Assembly: GCA_049999765.1 (NCBI GenBank)
Contig: JBNGIQ010009448.1
Coordinates: 1 to 55,877, forward strand
Origin: Phaeoceros laevis
Lineage: Eukaryota > Anthocerotophyta > Anthocerotopsida > Notothyladales
DNA: 55,877 nucleotides
Direction: 5' to 3'
Below the pieces are notes generated by a model. That model was not told the origin of the DNA and ran no database searches. It worked only from the letters and a program-made list of their open reading frames with translations. The translations under genes and the position numbers were made by a program. Below, piece by piece: positions 20,807 to 32,948 of this stretch (its first letter is position 1; every line of letters starts with the position of its first letter).

Positions 20807-23800
20807 TTAGGACACCATGGTCGCGGAGATGCACTGGTCAACAGATCCCGAGCGCGCTCCACTCGAACTTGGAACTGTGTCGTAACACGGCGACAAGCTT
20901 TTGGATTGACGGCTATTGCCAGATTGTGATGAAGAACCTCCTTCAATCTGAGCCTGCCTCCTCTTTTTGTAGCTCGCCTTGAAACAAGCTTGGCGTAGCC
21001 TTTTTGTCCTCTCCGCCAGCTCAATGCCGGGCCTCTCTTCCATTCTCTTTTTCTGGCACTCCAGCTCTCGCACAGCATTCTGCACGGGCACAGAAGTCTG
21101 CCCCTCGGGTCCTTTGGCTAGTTCCTGCATGCCAATGACGAGAAAGTCTGGTCAGAGAAGTTTGAAACGAAACTACAATGGGGGGAAAGCCCTGAAGATT
21201 CTGCACCGCAATGAAAAGATTCCATGCAATGCGATAATAAAACGGCAGATCCGGGACTCCCTACCTGAATGTTATGGATGAGGCTATCAAGGCTTTTCAT
21301 TTTCCGATGAGGCCACCTTGGAATGCCGAACTCCCTGCACCGCTTCTTCAACACAGTCAGCCCCACCTTGAGTTCTTTAGAGGCCTGAGTGATCGGCATG
21401 TTGAAATAGTGCGAGAGCTCAGCCAGCGTGATCTCTGTCATCCTCTCCGAGGGACCCCGCTGGTGAGAGTGTCCCTGGGCATTACCAGAAACCTTCTGCA
21501 GCATGTCCTTCGTCGAGATGTTGCCCATACTCGTGTCCTTCATGAAGTAGCTCATATCAGAAGCCCGGCCTGGATAGTTCACTTCTCGACAGTCCAAGGC
21601 AAACCCGTCGTCTCTGAGAAGAGGACTCTCGTTCCGAGATGGGTCCCTCAGCATCGGCTCCTCATGGCAAAGGCCGCGGCCATCATGCAGGTATGCTGCT
21701 GCCTCGTTACGTCCAGTCTCCCTTAATAGGAGCCCCTCGTTGCGACAGTCCCTGAGAAAGTTTTCATTCCAGAAGATGTCGGCGTGGCCACTGGGAAAGG
21801 TATCACCGCGAGGTGCATAGATACCCTCGGTCTGGAAACCGGAGAAGGTTTCGCTCTGACAGCCTGCAAAATTGTCAATCTGACCACCATGGTATACTTC
21901 TAGCCGACCTGCACCGAAATCTTCTGCCTGCCCAGCTGATAACCTAGCACAACCAGTGAAGTCTTCTTGCTGAAGACCTGAAAAGTTTCTTGGGGCTGGG
22001 CAGCCAGTAGCACCTTCAAGTGAGTACCCAGCCAAGCCCAAGTCCCTGTACATGAATCCCTCCTTATCACCACCCAAAGAGGTTCCCAATGGCTGGAGAG
22101 AGAGCCCAATAGAGTTCAAAGTCTCAGCCTGTCCGATCCTTAGAGCGCTCAGGGGAGTTCCCACGCTCTCATCACTACAGTGTGAAGGACACCTATCCAC
22201 AAGCCTCTCCAAATGACCTGCAGGGTTCAGATGTCTCACGTGCTTGTGGTCTAAAATGGAGCTGACACTGGACTCTAACAAAGCCCCTGGACTGACAGGA
22301 GAATTAGGAAACTCACTGTTTATAGGTTTGAGCGGAGTGAGGCCAGTGTGGTTGGAAAAGGAAGACGATGGGTCTAACGGATATCCATCCCCATTGGCAA
22401 TAAATAGAGAAGAGTTCCAGGATGTGCAATTTGGGTCAAGTCCTGCCCCCTTCTGATTTGAAACCATGCTGGAAGTAGGACTGAGGGCAGTAGGACTAAG
22501 GCCCGACAAGCCACCTGCAATCAGTTGACACAGCAGTCTTTGATCAGACTCTACGCAGACCTAACGAACAACAAAGCTCAGGTGCCATGGCATCATGTCA
22601 CAGCTGTCCATACGACACACTAGCAATCAGGGATTCAAGGAAACGAGAGCAAGGAGGTTTGTCTAAATACCAGGAAAAGGGACGCCGGACATGTTACTCG
22701 TGCTCCAAGAAGAACCCAGCTGACAGGGGTGAAATATGCGGGGACTGGCAAGCTCCAAATCTGATCCCCACTCGTGTAAATTCGTCTCGACAGGGTGCAT
22801 CTCAATATCGTGCCCGTGGCCCCCAAGCTCATCAACCTCGCTCTCCTGTTGACTAAGGGCATCATGTCCACCGGGATCCGGACTCGGCATAGGTTCTCGT
22901 TGCGAACCTTCTTCTGTGTGTTCCGAGTGCCCAGTTAGAGCAGAGACAGCCGACAGACTCCACTTGGTCGGACTTTGTAGGAGTCTCCCTTGAGGGGAAG
23001 GCTGCTTATTTCCAGAGTGCAAGCGGCCTCCGAAGTGTAGACTGTCTTGGTGAGATCGGTCCACCTCCAGTCGAGGTGGAGGCACCACGACCTGGCTGAG
23101 ATCGCAGGCCCTGATTTGGATGTCCTTTTCAACCAGCATAAGGTCATACGCCAGGCAGGGCAAGCTCTGCAGCAGTGGATTACTGCACCATCAACAACGT
23201 CGAGTCAGACGATAACTGTGCAGACCTTACCACGACCGAACAAGAAAAGGTTCCGAGGACAAGCGTCCACACAAGGGGGACGGGGGAGGAGCTCACTTGG
23301 ACACCGAGAGAAGATGTGGAATCGATGCCGGAACACGATGTGTGTGGTACTCGAAAATGCACGTCCACAGGTCAATCTCGTTGATCTTCTTGAGTGTATT
23401 GAAGAAGTCCTCCGAGTCGATCGCACTGTACTTGCTGAAATAGGAAGGAATAGGTTCGCTGATTTGAGCATATCCGTTGGGAGAGAAGGTCAGCTCCTGT
23501 TGTATGGCAGACATGCTTCCATTCTCCGAATACAATTGCACGCTTTTCAGCACCTCTGCAATGGCGAACAGCAACAAACGAATGTCAGCAGAGAACAATC
23601 ATCCGAGGTCTCACCACCTTCGTCCTTCCAGGAGCCTTGTTCAAATGAGACCGTGGAACTGTTTAACAGGTTTCTCGCCAACCTACTCCGGGCGGAACGC
23701 TCAAATGCATGCATCTACTCTCCTGTGCTAGCTGGTTATTACAGCGAGCTGGAAATCTTGCCACACCGAAATCGATGCGGCAGTTAGAGAGCTCTCAATG

Positions 23801-24283
23801 CTTCAGCTCGTAACCGCCAAGAGAGAGTAGTCGATCATAAGCCGGTGCCTGCCGCTAATTAAGATCTCGTAAGCATCTAAGCTATCTCTTGATCCTTAAC
23901 ACCGTGGGGAACACGACGCCGATGCCGCTCCGGGACATTGCTGGCGGTTCCGGATCAACATGTTTGAGCTGGCGATGCATCACTAAAAACAAGTCGCACC
24001 AGCAGAACTAGACTAGGCTCTCAAGAAAAGGTTTTATCCAGACGAGTTCGTAAGCAGCAGCAATGTTCAACAGTCAGAGACGTCTTGCTACGTGAACACG
24101 CAAAGCACAGAAATAGCTCATAGTCCAAGGATTTGTAGGAGGCAAACCTGGATTTGAAAGATGCTGAAAAACGCACAGCGCCTGGAGCAGGCGATTCAAA
24201 GGCTGTGTCTTCTGGCTGGGCTCAGTGGAGGACGCCGTCGAGGCAGCCGGAGTTGCACACGAGTAGTGGTCGTTGCCGGCCAT
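20807..24283 (-). CDS. RKD: RWP-RK domain transcription factor, RKD type, unusually long
   Basis: Five exons on the minus strand: 24283-24148, 23555-23297, 23164-22671, 22514-21265, 21124-20807, all phase-compatible (818 residues). The RWP-RK domain lies at about residues 652-713: [44 protein letters not shown]. It is followed by a basic helix/coiled coil ([21 protein letters not shown]). No GAF or PB1 segment is seen, so it is RKD-like and not NLP-like. Exon 2 ([28 protein letters not shown]) resembles the conserved N-terminal region of RKDs as I remember them. The middle (about 300-640) is Ser/Gly/Asp-rich with loosely repeated short phrases. RKDs control egg-cell and germ-cell identity or gemma formation in land plants; that role is inferred. 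Angiosperm RKDs are about 250-350 residues, so this one is very large. The DNA-binding exon is certain; exons 1-3 are less so. Confidence 0.8.
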
Positions 24284-25980
24284 GACGGTCTTAATTTACA
24301 CTTTCACCTAACTGTCCAGCAGCAGAGCTCAAGGCAGGTAGGCAGGGATGCAGAGGCAGACAGCTTCGAGAGAGAATTGCGCCCTCCCGTACTAGGAAAC
24401 TACTACAGATGAATGAATCACTCAGTACAACACACTACCTGCTGGAGATGCGCTGCTCTTGTGGTGAACGAGACAGGTTCATCAGTGCACTGAACCTAGC
24501 TACCAGCTAGCTAGCGAGCTCCCGGTTACTTCCTCCTACAAGCCTCCGGCAGGGCTACCTAGCTGACTGGCTTGGCTGGCTGTGAGCTCTACCCTCCCTA
24601 GCAACTCTAAAAGAAGAAGAATGTAAGAGCATCTTGACATGTTCACAATGCGCACTCGCATTCAGCAGCATGTCCTCAGCAGGAAAGAAGCCTAGCAAGC
24701 CAACACAGCCGTGAGCCGGCGCTGCTCCGGAGACACACCCGGAGAATGCACAATTGGCGGCAGGCCTCTCCCATGTGTCGCAATATCCACCTAGCTAGGG
24801 CGGACTCAGGCGGCAAGCAGAGAAGGCGGAATTGGCACAGGGAGGCGAAGGTCACCCGGGGAGCAAGCTGCTTCAGGGCAGCCACCACAATTGCTTGCTC
24901 AGGACTTGCAACTGCTCCTCCCAACTGCTCCTCCCTCCAAACCTTCCAAAACGTCCCCCGGAGTTCACACAGGTCTCTACCAAATTCTGCGCCTCCCTCC
25001 CTCCCTCCCTCCCTCTCCTGCCCGCGCCGTTGCAAGCACTCCTGAAACCGAACAGCTCCTTCCTCCTCCCTCCTCCTCCTTCAGCAAAAACCAGCTCTCC
25101 TGCCTGCTCAGGCCTCAAATCCAGACCCCGATCTCGCAGCAGCAAGCAAGCGGCCGCACCGCCTTGAGCCGCCTCCCAATCGCGCTGCCTTTCCCGCAGC
25201 GATCCAGCAGCGCGGCATCCACCGGCGGCGCGATCCGAGCAGGCGGAGCAGCTCGAGGAAGCAGCAATGCGGGCGGGCAATGGCGGCAACGGCCCGACCG
25301 GGAGCTGCGCTCGTCGGCGGCGGGCCCTCTGGCGGAGAAGCAGGCAGAAAAGGTGACCCCCTGCCCGACTCCTTCTCTTCTCTTCTCCCTGCTCTCGGAA
25401 AAGAGGAGGCTTAAGCAAGCGGTCGCCCTGGTTGTGCTTCCGCTTCTTCTGCGCTGTCGTTCCCGCAGTGAATGAAGCACACATACAAACACGCAGACGC
25501 AGACGGAGAGAGAGAGGGGAAGGGGGGGCATTAAGTTACTTACCCCGTTCCCCCTTCCGCTTTTCCACCTGCCTGGTGCTCCCTTTTCACCCGAAGCTTG
25601 AACGCCCCTGCGCCGCTCGATTCCCAGTCCCGCTGCATCCCTTCCGTCCATCGCCCTCCCAAGTAACCCCGTCAACAGCAGACGGAAGGGTTACCACTCT
25701 GCGACAAGCGAAACGACAAGGATAACAAACGTGGCTAAAAGTTACCTTCAGCTTTTGCGTGATACGTGGTTGTGGCGGACGGGGACGGGGGCCGGGTCTG
25801 ACAGCGGCCATGTCAGACCCGACCCGACCCACAATGTGAGAGCGGACGGTCCGACGTCCGACAATGACGGCTTTGGGTAGCCTTATTTCTGGTGGGATCC
25901 GCAGCTAGTGACAGCCTTCCAAAGAGTGACAGCCTTCCGAAGGGTACAGGAAACGGCAGAGGAGATTTTGGCATGGCATG
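24284..25980. other. GC-rich 5' flank of the RKD-type gene
   Basis: Overlapping open frames on both strands reflect high GC, not genes. It contains a (CCCT)n pyrimidine tract at about 24992-25016 and a purine tract (GAGAGAGAGGGGAAGGGGGG) at about 25505-25530. It is probably the promoter and long 5' leader of the RKD-type gene. At about 25980 composition changes abruptly to AT-rich, repeat-dense DNA. Confidence 0.45.
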
Positions 25981-26177
25981 CGAAAGTGTGATATTACTAA
26001 AGATATATACATTATATTATTTGTAATTTCGTATATAATTTACTAGATATAGAGTATTATATATCAATTTTCAAGGAGGAAATATTTACTTTATAACTCA
26101 CTGGTTAGGTGTGCTACATCTTTCAAAGAAAGTAGAGTTTCTTGAGATGAAAATACAGCCTCTTATGGACGCGTTAG

Positions 26178-26390
26178 TTCTTGGTAAATATAGTTTTAGT
26201 GTGTTTCTGTCAATATGTATGATATGTGTTAGAGTTATCTCTATTAATTCTTGGTAAAGAATAGTTATAGCATATTTATGTCAAAATGTGTGATCATATG
26301 TGTTAGAGTGATCTCTATTACTTCTTGGTAAATAATAGTTGTAGCGTATTTATGTCAACATGTGTGATCTCATTGACAGATTGTGTTTGT
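26178..26390. repeat. Three tandem copies of a ~72-bp AT-rich unit
   Basis: Units begin TTCTTGGTAAA at 26178, 26248 and 26322 and share TAGTTRTAGYRTATTTATGTCA and a TGTTAGAGTKATCTCTATTA end. Similarity is moderate (diverged copies). Confidence 0.8.
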
Positions 26391-27360
26391 GAAACTACCT
26401 CACAGTCACGGACATTCTAGAAGCTAGATCAAAAGATGCACATGCAATACATTAGTGCTAGAAAGATGATACAAACTCTACCTATGAGTAGATAAATGAA
26501 TGGAGGATGTAAGTTTTTTAACACATGGTTTTAAAAATCATAAAGTGGGATCTAGTAAGAGTGAGATAAATCGGATATACTTTGTTTACTCAGCAAAAGT
26601 CATATATATAAGTGCAAGTTACCATAGGTGTGAACAATTTGATCTCTTTTTCACTAGAAGAAACATATTGTATATGGGTAACTAACCTAATAAAATACCT
26701 ATACATACCTAACCTAATGAAATACTTGTAACTTGAACATATAACTTCTAGAAATATCTAGCTTCCCAACAATTTGCATCATGGTCTGCTTTTTTATGTC
26801 CTCTTGTATGACGTGTGTTAACTTGATCATTCCAAGTCATACCTTGTTTGAAGTTGTCAATCATGTGGGTTGCATTCAAATGATCGTCATTGTATAACAA
26901 AACAAGGTAAGGGTGGATGTTCATTTAAAAATTTGAATGATTTCCGGTAAGTTTAATTATTCCACTCAACTCAAGGGCTCACAATAACATAATCAACGCA
27001 CATAAAACGTTTAACCTACTTCATGAGAATAGCAACAGGTTGTGGACAAGTTTTGTGTAGTGAACCGCCTATGTAGGAACTTTCTTGACATATCATGTGA
27101 CTTTGAACTACTGTGGTTAATTGTTCGAGGTGTTTCATTTATTTCGAGCACATAAATAATAAATCTTAATAAAAAATCCTTATCAAAATGTTATAGAAGG
27201 ATCTAATACATGTGTCATGTCATCTACCATGGCCCAGCAGCATCATAAGGTCATACATGGGCATGCCCAGCCATGCATAGGGAGTGGTGGGCCGTGCGCA
27301 TTGGGAAGGCCCTTTCTTAATTGCCTTGAACCATCTATCTCTGCATAGTCTACCATATAG

Positions 27361-27507
27361 CATATTGAGCAATGTAATGAGCTTCACTTCTATCATGGCA
27401 TACAATAAGGCAAAACGGGATTCGGTTGTCTACTAGATACCATATTGAACAATGTAATGAGCTTCACTTCTATCATGGCATACAATAAGGCAAACCGGGA
27501 TTCGGTG
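27361..27507. repeat. 80-bp period tandem duplication
   Basis: CATATTGARCAATGTAATGA through GGCAAAMCGGGATTCGGT (67 bp) occurs at 27361 and 27441 with about three differences. The copies are separated by a 13-bp linker. Confidence 0.88.
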
Positions 27508-29221
27508 TTCAACTTTTTACTTAGTATTTATTTATGCCGAAATAAAAGTAGTGATTTGGCATGGTGAACAAATTTAAACTATAGCTCTTAAACAAATTAA
27601 TAGGTTTTACAAGCAGGTCCGAACTCTAGTAGGGTTGACACAAGAAACAAATACAGAGGAAACATGCATGTGGTGAAATCAAAAGGCACTTGGACTTCAA
27701 GTTGAAGTTGAAGTCACAGTTTGACAATAGATCTGTATCGTTAAATTAGTGGACAGGAATGGCTAAAAAGACGCAAAGTGCTGACAAAGTTTGCAAAGGG
27801 TAACTTTCTCTATCACCATGTTGATAATGAGTCTCAAACTGCAACATTGCACGTTTCCATAACTATGATACAGCTTTTGGTTGCATATATGTTATTGAAA
27901 AGTGATATGTGTGTGTGTTTGTGTCTATTTGAGGAGGTTGACACGGTCCCATAGAGGGTCCCCCCTTGATATGAGAATATGTGTGTCCCGAGGTGGACTC
28001 CTTTTATTAGTTGCTCATACTTAAGCATCACAATGGGCATACCACATACAGCTCGAGGATGGCTAAGGTAGGGTTAATAAAGTCCTCGAAATGGATCATC
28101 ATACGAAACTTCGAGGCTTGCCTTCCCGGGACCCATGCAAGTTTTACATTTCTTTCCCAAACTCTAAAGAATTGGCGAGGAGGTTGTCGTCCTGGGATAG
28201 CTATCGAGTGACACGACGACAACATGCGCATGTTAATGATGGATGGCCGGTAAACACTTAGCAAAGGGAAAGGTGTTACCAAATAGCGGTAGGCTTTAGC
28301 ACCTTGCACAAGGCCTTAGCTTAGTGTCATACAAAAACAACTTAAGGGATCCTCTTACCATGAATCTCATCTCAAGCACTTGGTTAGATAAGACGAGGAA
28401 GAAACTGCAAATGTAGTGGTTCAACCCCCATCGAAGGACAAAAGAGTCCTTAGTCCCAGGAAGAGCTCTAAGTCCTAGGTAGAGCTCTTTCAGTCCTAGT
28501 TTGCTTTGGGTACAGGGAAGCAATTCATGTCCAAGGGAGGGAAGGAAGTCTGCAAATTTCTCGAATTTTTAGTGCAAATGTGCGAAGGGATATTAGGATG
28601 AACCACATAATTTATGAAGCATGGCATAGTATAGGTAGAATTGCACACGAGCAACATCGCTACCTCAAATTATGGCTACTGTTTACTCAAGATTCCAAGT
28701 CAGTACAAGGATATACTCAACTTCGAAGTACTTAGCTCTTAAAGATATATCCTGTCAACATATCGATGAAGTCCACAAGTGCCCGTGCAGCTTCCAATTT
28801 TGAGCAAGGAAAAAAAACTCATCGCTCTCGAATTGCTCAAGAAAAGAGTATAGAACATGATTATGTGACTTCCTTGTTGTGTAGTATTTCGTGGGCGTTT
28901 AATCACCATTATAGACTTCACACGATAGTTCACATAAGCGACCCAAATGAATACTAAAAAGGGAGGTATAAAGATTCAATTCCAATAAGAGGGGGATGTG
29001 AGGGGTGTTGGCTTGCTCGCCAGCTTTATGTCGTCCAGTTGCTAATCACACAAGACAGTCTGGCGTTAAATTCACATTCCGGGCCGACGGGTTAAAGTCA
29101 GATCCGGGCCGACCAATAAAGTCATATTTTGGGCCGACAGATTTGACTTAATAGCTCGCTATAAGACCCGTCACGCACGTCATGTTATTTCCAAAGCCAC
29201 ACGTGTCGCTCGAGGGTCAGT

Positions 29222-29362
29222 GTGGGGCAGTTAGCACGACATGGCATGAACTTCCAAGGGTTGGAGCTCTGCTTCGCGCAACCGGATGGGGGAGAGGGCA
29301 AGCTGCCGGCGATCACGCTCGTGTTCCAAGACGCCAAGCTTGTGCTTCCGCTTGAGGATCGC
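29222..29362 (+). pseudogene. Fragment of a nepenthesin-like aspartic protease
   Basis: A short translated stretch reads FQGLELCFAQPDGGEGKLP, then ITLVFQDAKLVLPLED. This resembles the C-terminal (TAXi_C) region of plant A1B aspartic proteases, where GL(D/E)LCF ... P.L...F..GA.L.LP.ENY is typical. Both catalytic Asp motifs are absent and the frame runs into unrelated sequence, so this is a dead gene fragment, probably carried by a mobile element. It lies in the repeat block. Confidence 0.5.
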
Positions 29363-30200
29363 TGTCCTAAAAGTAACCGAGATTGGACAGACGTCCAAAA
29401 AAGTAACGAAAAACTTGCAGTTCGCGCCGAACTAGAGTTTTTTAGGGGATTTGGTGGAGGAGGCAGTTGGAGTGCAGATTCCGTCCATGCGCAATTCGAG
29501 ATTGCCACGTCGGAGCCAAGTAGGACCAACTGAAATCACATGTCAGCCGCAGTCCGTGGAGGTTTTAGGCAGATTTGGGGCAGTTCGCGCAGTTTGCAGA
29601 AGTTCGCCTCATGAGTCCTCCCATCACAACCAGCTCGAGGGATTCTTGGCAAAATATAATACCATATGAGAAATTTAACGAGACGCTTGTCAATTCCCTC
29701 CCTTGGTCAATAATTCCAACGGGTAGCTAAACCTACTCATCGATGAAAGTATCACTTTGTTTGCTATTTCCTTGAACACGTTTGGTTTCAGCCACTTTTG
29801 CAAGTAGTCAAACGTCACGATGAAATAACTATTCTAGACATTGGACAAGCAGGCAAAAGTAACTCTCTCTCTCACTCTCTACATGCTACTTCCATATTAA
29901 CATATTTAACCCCATGAGTAATGTGTTTTAACATTACTAGTAGGGTTTATGTTGTGATGCCTAACTAAATGGTTTCAAGTTGCCTAAACGCATTAAACCC
30001 GCCTTGAACCTCAGATTAAATTCTCACTCTCACACATAAAAAGAAAGAAGCTCTTGTGAGTCTCCAAACTCTCCGCAACGTATGCCTTCGTCAGTAGCAT
30101 CGTAAGGAGGAGCGCGATAGCTCCAGGCAAACTTTAACGCACCAGCTGGCTAACCATAGAAGACCAGAGGGAGCTAGTAGTAGTAGTAGCAAGGAGCCGC

Positions 30201-30235
30201 GCTATACCGATTCCACGTTGGGATCGAGCACGCCG
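30201..30235 (-). mobile_element. SINE-like 3' module, copy 1
   Basis: Plus strand CTATACCGATTCCACGTTGG then GATCGAGCACGCCG, preceded by a (TAG)n run at 30177-30189. On the minus strand this is a B-box-like GTGCTCGATCCC, about 40 bp of body, then a (TAC)n tail. Shared with copies at 31547 and 33512. Confidence 0.5.
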
Positions 30236-30580
30236 TCATGTCCGTGGCATGCCAAGTATTACTACTCGACATGTCATCTATGACGGTTAAGCTATGTCAT
30301 GTTAGTTACTAGATTTCACTGTAGACTTCGATTTTTTGAAAACCAATTGATAGAGCACCTGAGTGGGTATTGAACCCCGGCCACCCCTTTGGGGGGCGGA
30401 GCTCTTCCAGAAAAAATGACTCAATTGCATTGGAAACATTGTTCGCTTGCCGAGGCAGCTAATCATGCAGCTAGTCATTGTAGGCATCGGGTAGCAAACT
30501 GGCCACCTCGCCTACCGGTTAGAGAAATCACAAACTCAACTACGGTCTATACATAGGTCATGCAGTTACCACAAGGTTAA

Positions 30581-30724
30581 CTAGACAGTGTAGACTTGCA
30601 TGACTTGGACGGTGTACACTTGAGTAAATTAGACGGTGTAAACTTGATATGATTAGACGGCATAGACTTGGTACGATTAGACGGTGTAAACTAAAAGCTT
30701 TTAGTTTACACCGTCTAATCATAC
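30581..30724. repeat. Five 24-bp direct repeats ending in a perfect 46-bp palindrome
   Basis: Units of the form TTAGACGGTGTAAACTTGRT start at 30581, 30605, 30629, 30653 and 30677, exactly 24 bp apart. The last unit is followed directly by its inverted copy: 30675-30697 pairs perfectly with 30698-30720 (centre AAGCTT). Three more pairs after one mismatch extend the arms to 30671-30724. Transcribed, it would form a 23-27 bp hairpin with almost no loop. Confidence 0.92.
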
Positions 30725-31546
30725 CTAGCCTAAATAATCAAACACCTAGCCTAAATAAACAACGAGGTCCTTAGATTGAGTCGGGGCCGCGGCCTTCTTG
30801 TCGTCCGGTTGGTTAGACGCCCAAATGGGTGACGCTTCATTCATTCATTCATCACAGCGTGTGGCCCGATTGGACCCACAAACACGCAATAGAGTTACTT
30901 CTTCTTCTTCAATTAACAGGCCTATCTCCTAACCAACTTTATATTGGACACTGCAACACGCCTATCTTTTAACCAACTTTATACACTACATGAAGTATGC
31001 TTCCATTCCCCTATTCAATCACACCTTTCATTCTAAGATTGTTCACACTAAATATTAGTATGTTTTAGTGTTGAATATAAATATTAATAGTAATTGTACC
31101 ATTACCTTAAAGACATAAGAACAATCGTTCCCTAGTTTCAAACTCTTTACGGTTTACGCCGTAGCACAAGTTTGAAATGGCGGTCAATGTGAAGTACAAA
31201 GCTCAAGATGGAAAAACCAAAGGTCGTAAAAAGATGGATAATACAAGTTCCATCAATCGAGGGACTTTGTTTAACATACATGAATGACTACAATACTTGT
31301 TAGTGGGACATCAAATCAAGCTCTTGCGGAAAGATACGACAAGGTATTTCCAGCTCTTGTTAATGCTAATTGGTTAAGTTCTAAAGAGTTTGAGTTTTTT
31401 AAAATCGAACTTAGGACAAAGTTTTGAAGAGAATTGGGACGATTGTTGGTGGTGTCTAGGAGTGGAGGATGAAACTTCCTAATTTATATACTTGCTTGTA
31501 TAGCGTGAGTAAATGTACTAGTATTACTCAGTAGTTGTAGAAAGGT

Positions 31547-31583
31547 CATGCTAGCCGACTCCACATGGGAATCAAGCACGCCG
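31547..31583 (-). mobile_element. SINE-like 3' module, copy 2
   Basis: CATGCTAGCCGACTCCACAT then GGGAATCAAGCACGCCG, preceded by a degraded TAGTATTACTCAGTAGTTGT run. Almost identical to copy 3. It overlaps the start of the hAT-like ORF, whose first 15 or so residues therefore come from this element. Confidence 0.55.
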
Positions 31584-31595
31584 CCACTACTCCAA

Positions 31596-31787
31596 GTGAA
31601 AGAAGCATTTCTAAACAAAATAAGATCCATGATTGCTTTAGAAAATTTCTCAAGGACACAAAGCCTGGACGCACTGATGCGAGTTTCAATTGAAGGTCCA
31701 TCCAATATGAAGGATTATGATTTTACGGAAGCCATAAACATATCGAAGGAAGGCACAAAGACCCGAAGGCACATCTACTCTAAGTAG
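31596..31787 (+). pseudogene. hAT-superfamily transposase C-terminal fragment
   Basis: The ORF contains EAFLNKIRSMIALENFSRTQ, then SLDALMRVSIEGPSNMKDYD, then F...THRR-like KTRRHIYSK before the stop. Proteins derived from hAT transposases (DUF4371 / C-terminal dimerisation region) commonly end with LxALxRISxEGPxxxDFDF...A...W...KxRR. No DDE catalytic core or zinc-finger part is present nearby, so this is a remnant. The ORF's 5' portion derives from a SINE-like copy. Confidence 0.5.
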
Positions 31788-32948
31788 AGACTAACTTGTA
31801 GAGTTGGTATAGCATGGCTCTACTACATAGAAAAAAAGCTTCAGTGTACGTATACTTTTACAATTCAATTTTTCAATATGACGGCTTTTTTAGGGACAGA
31901 TTTTGTCATTGCCAGAAAATTAAGGGATTTGATTAAACACTATGGGTTGTGAACTTTTAAAAAAATTGAAAGACTTTTACGTTGAAGAAGTGTAGGTGTT
32001 TTCACTTTATGTCCAAAAATTTTAGGTGAGCCTTGGTTCGGGGATAGTACACTCTAGGCGGACAAGGGCAGCCATAGCCATTGAGCTTAGTTCTCTCTCT
32101 ACCTACCAGCTGTTAAAGAACTGCCTACCAATTGTTATGGCTATCCATGTTTCCGAGATACACCCCAGGGCCTTCATCGTGACGCTATGCATTTGTTTGT
32201 CTGGTCTCGAAGTTTCACATACGAAACATGTCAACGAGGTGCTATGTTTTTCTAAAAGCTAAACTTTAAGGCGATTGGAACACGCATCGGTATTGCCCAC
32301 CTTTCAACTGGAGCTGTCGCGCTAGGAGTGCAAAGGTTCCTCGATGATTGACACTACAGAGATTTAGCAGAGGCTTGGAGGATTCCACATTCTCAGAACT
32401 GTTATACCATCATGTTCTTGAATTGGTGGAATTGCTCACTATTTTGATTCCTGAGCTAAACTGGGAGGCCCCACAGTTCAAGGCAGACATCACTATTTAT
32501 ATAGAATGTTATTTACGTGTTCGCCGTTTTTTGAACAGGTGGAAGATCACCGGTATTCTATACAGCCGACCAAGCTTTTCAGCTAGCGAGCTTTAGGACT
32601 CTAGCTGAGGTCCAAACGTTCATCGTTCCGAGCAGCAATGGTTACCAACCTCTTCACCAGGGCATGCTCGGGGTGCGGCAAGGCTGCAGGAGCTGCTGCT
32701 GCAGTACTTCCTCCATCCCCCATCAGCCTCGTGGTCGTCTCTCTCATGAGAGCATGCGTGTCGTGGAACACAGCCCGGTCAAGGCTCACCAACAGCCCCT
32801 GCAACCTCTCAGTGATGGCCTCATGAGGCTCCAAGCTGCTCTCCCACTTGCTCACGTCTCAGGGGTTGATTGCATTACCCCCCTCGAATTGGACTTGTAA
32901 GTTGACACAATTCGAGCCTAAGAGCAGAGCTCATTGAGAATAGGATGG

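Larger units (their letters stand above)
25981..29184. other. AT-rich, gene-poor repeat block (part 1)
   Basis: No supported gene. Frames are short and stop-rich on both strands. It holds the three-copy repeat at 26178-26390 and the 80-bp duplication at 27361-27507. Around 28975-29000 a purine-rich run (AAGAGGGGGATGTGAGGGG) is followed by TGTTGG, which looks like a retrotransposon polypurine tract next to an LTR start, but no matching LTR pair was found by eye. A short triplicated GGGCCGAC phrase occurs at 29080-29140. Confidence 0.5.
29534..31483. other. Repeat block (part 2)
   Basis: No gene supported. Contains a SINE-like copy at 30190-30240, tRNA-like promoter words at about 30330-30380 (ATTGATAGAGCACCTGAG, then a B-box-like TATTGAACCCC), and the 24-bp array plus hairpin at 30581-30724. 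Confidence 0.45.

Noticed and set aside
24676-25675. Several overlapping frames of 90-200 residues on both strands
   Set aside because: All lie in GC- and pyrimidine-rich flank DNA, with low-complexity Pro/Ser/Arg translations and no splice or family support.
28975-29005. Polypurine tract followed by TGTTGG, like an LTR retrotransposon 3' LTR start
   Set aside because: No matching 5' LTR, primer-binding site or clear polyprotein was found by eye.
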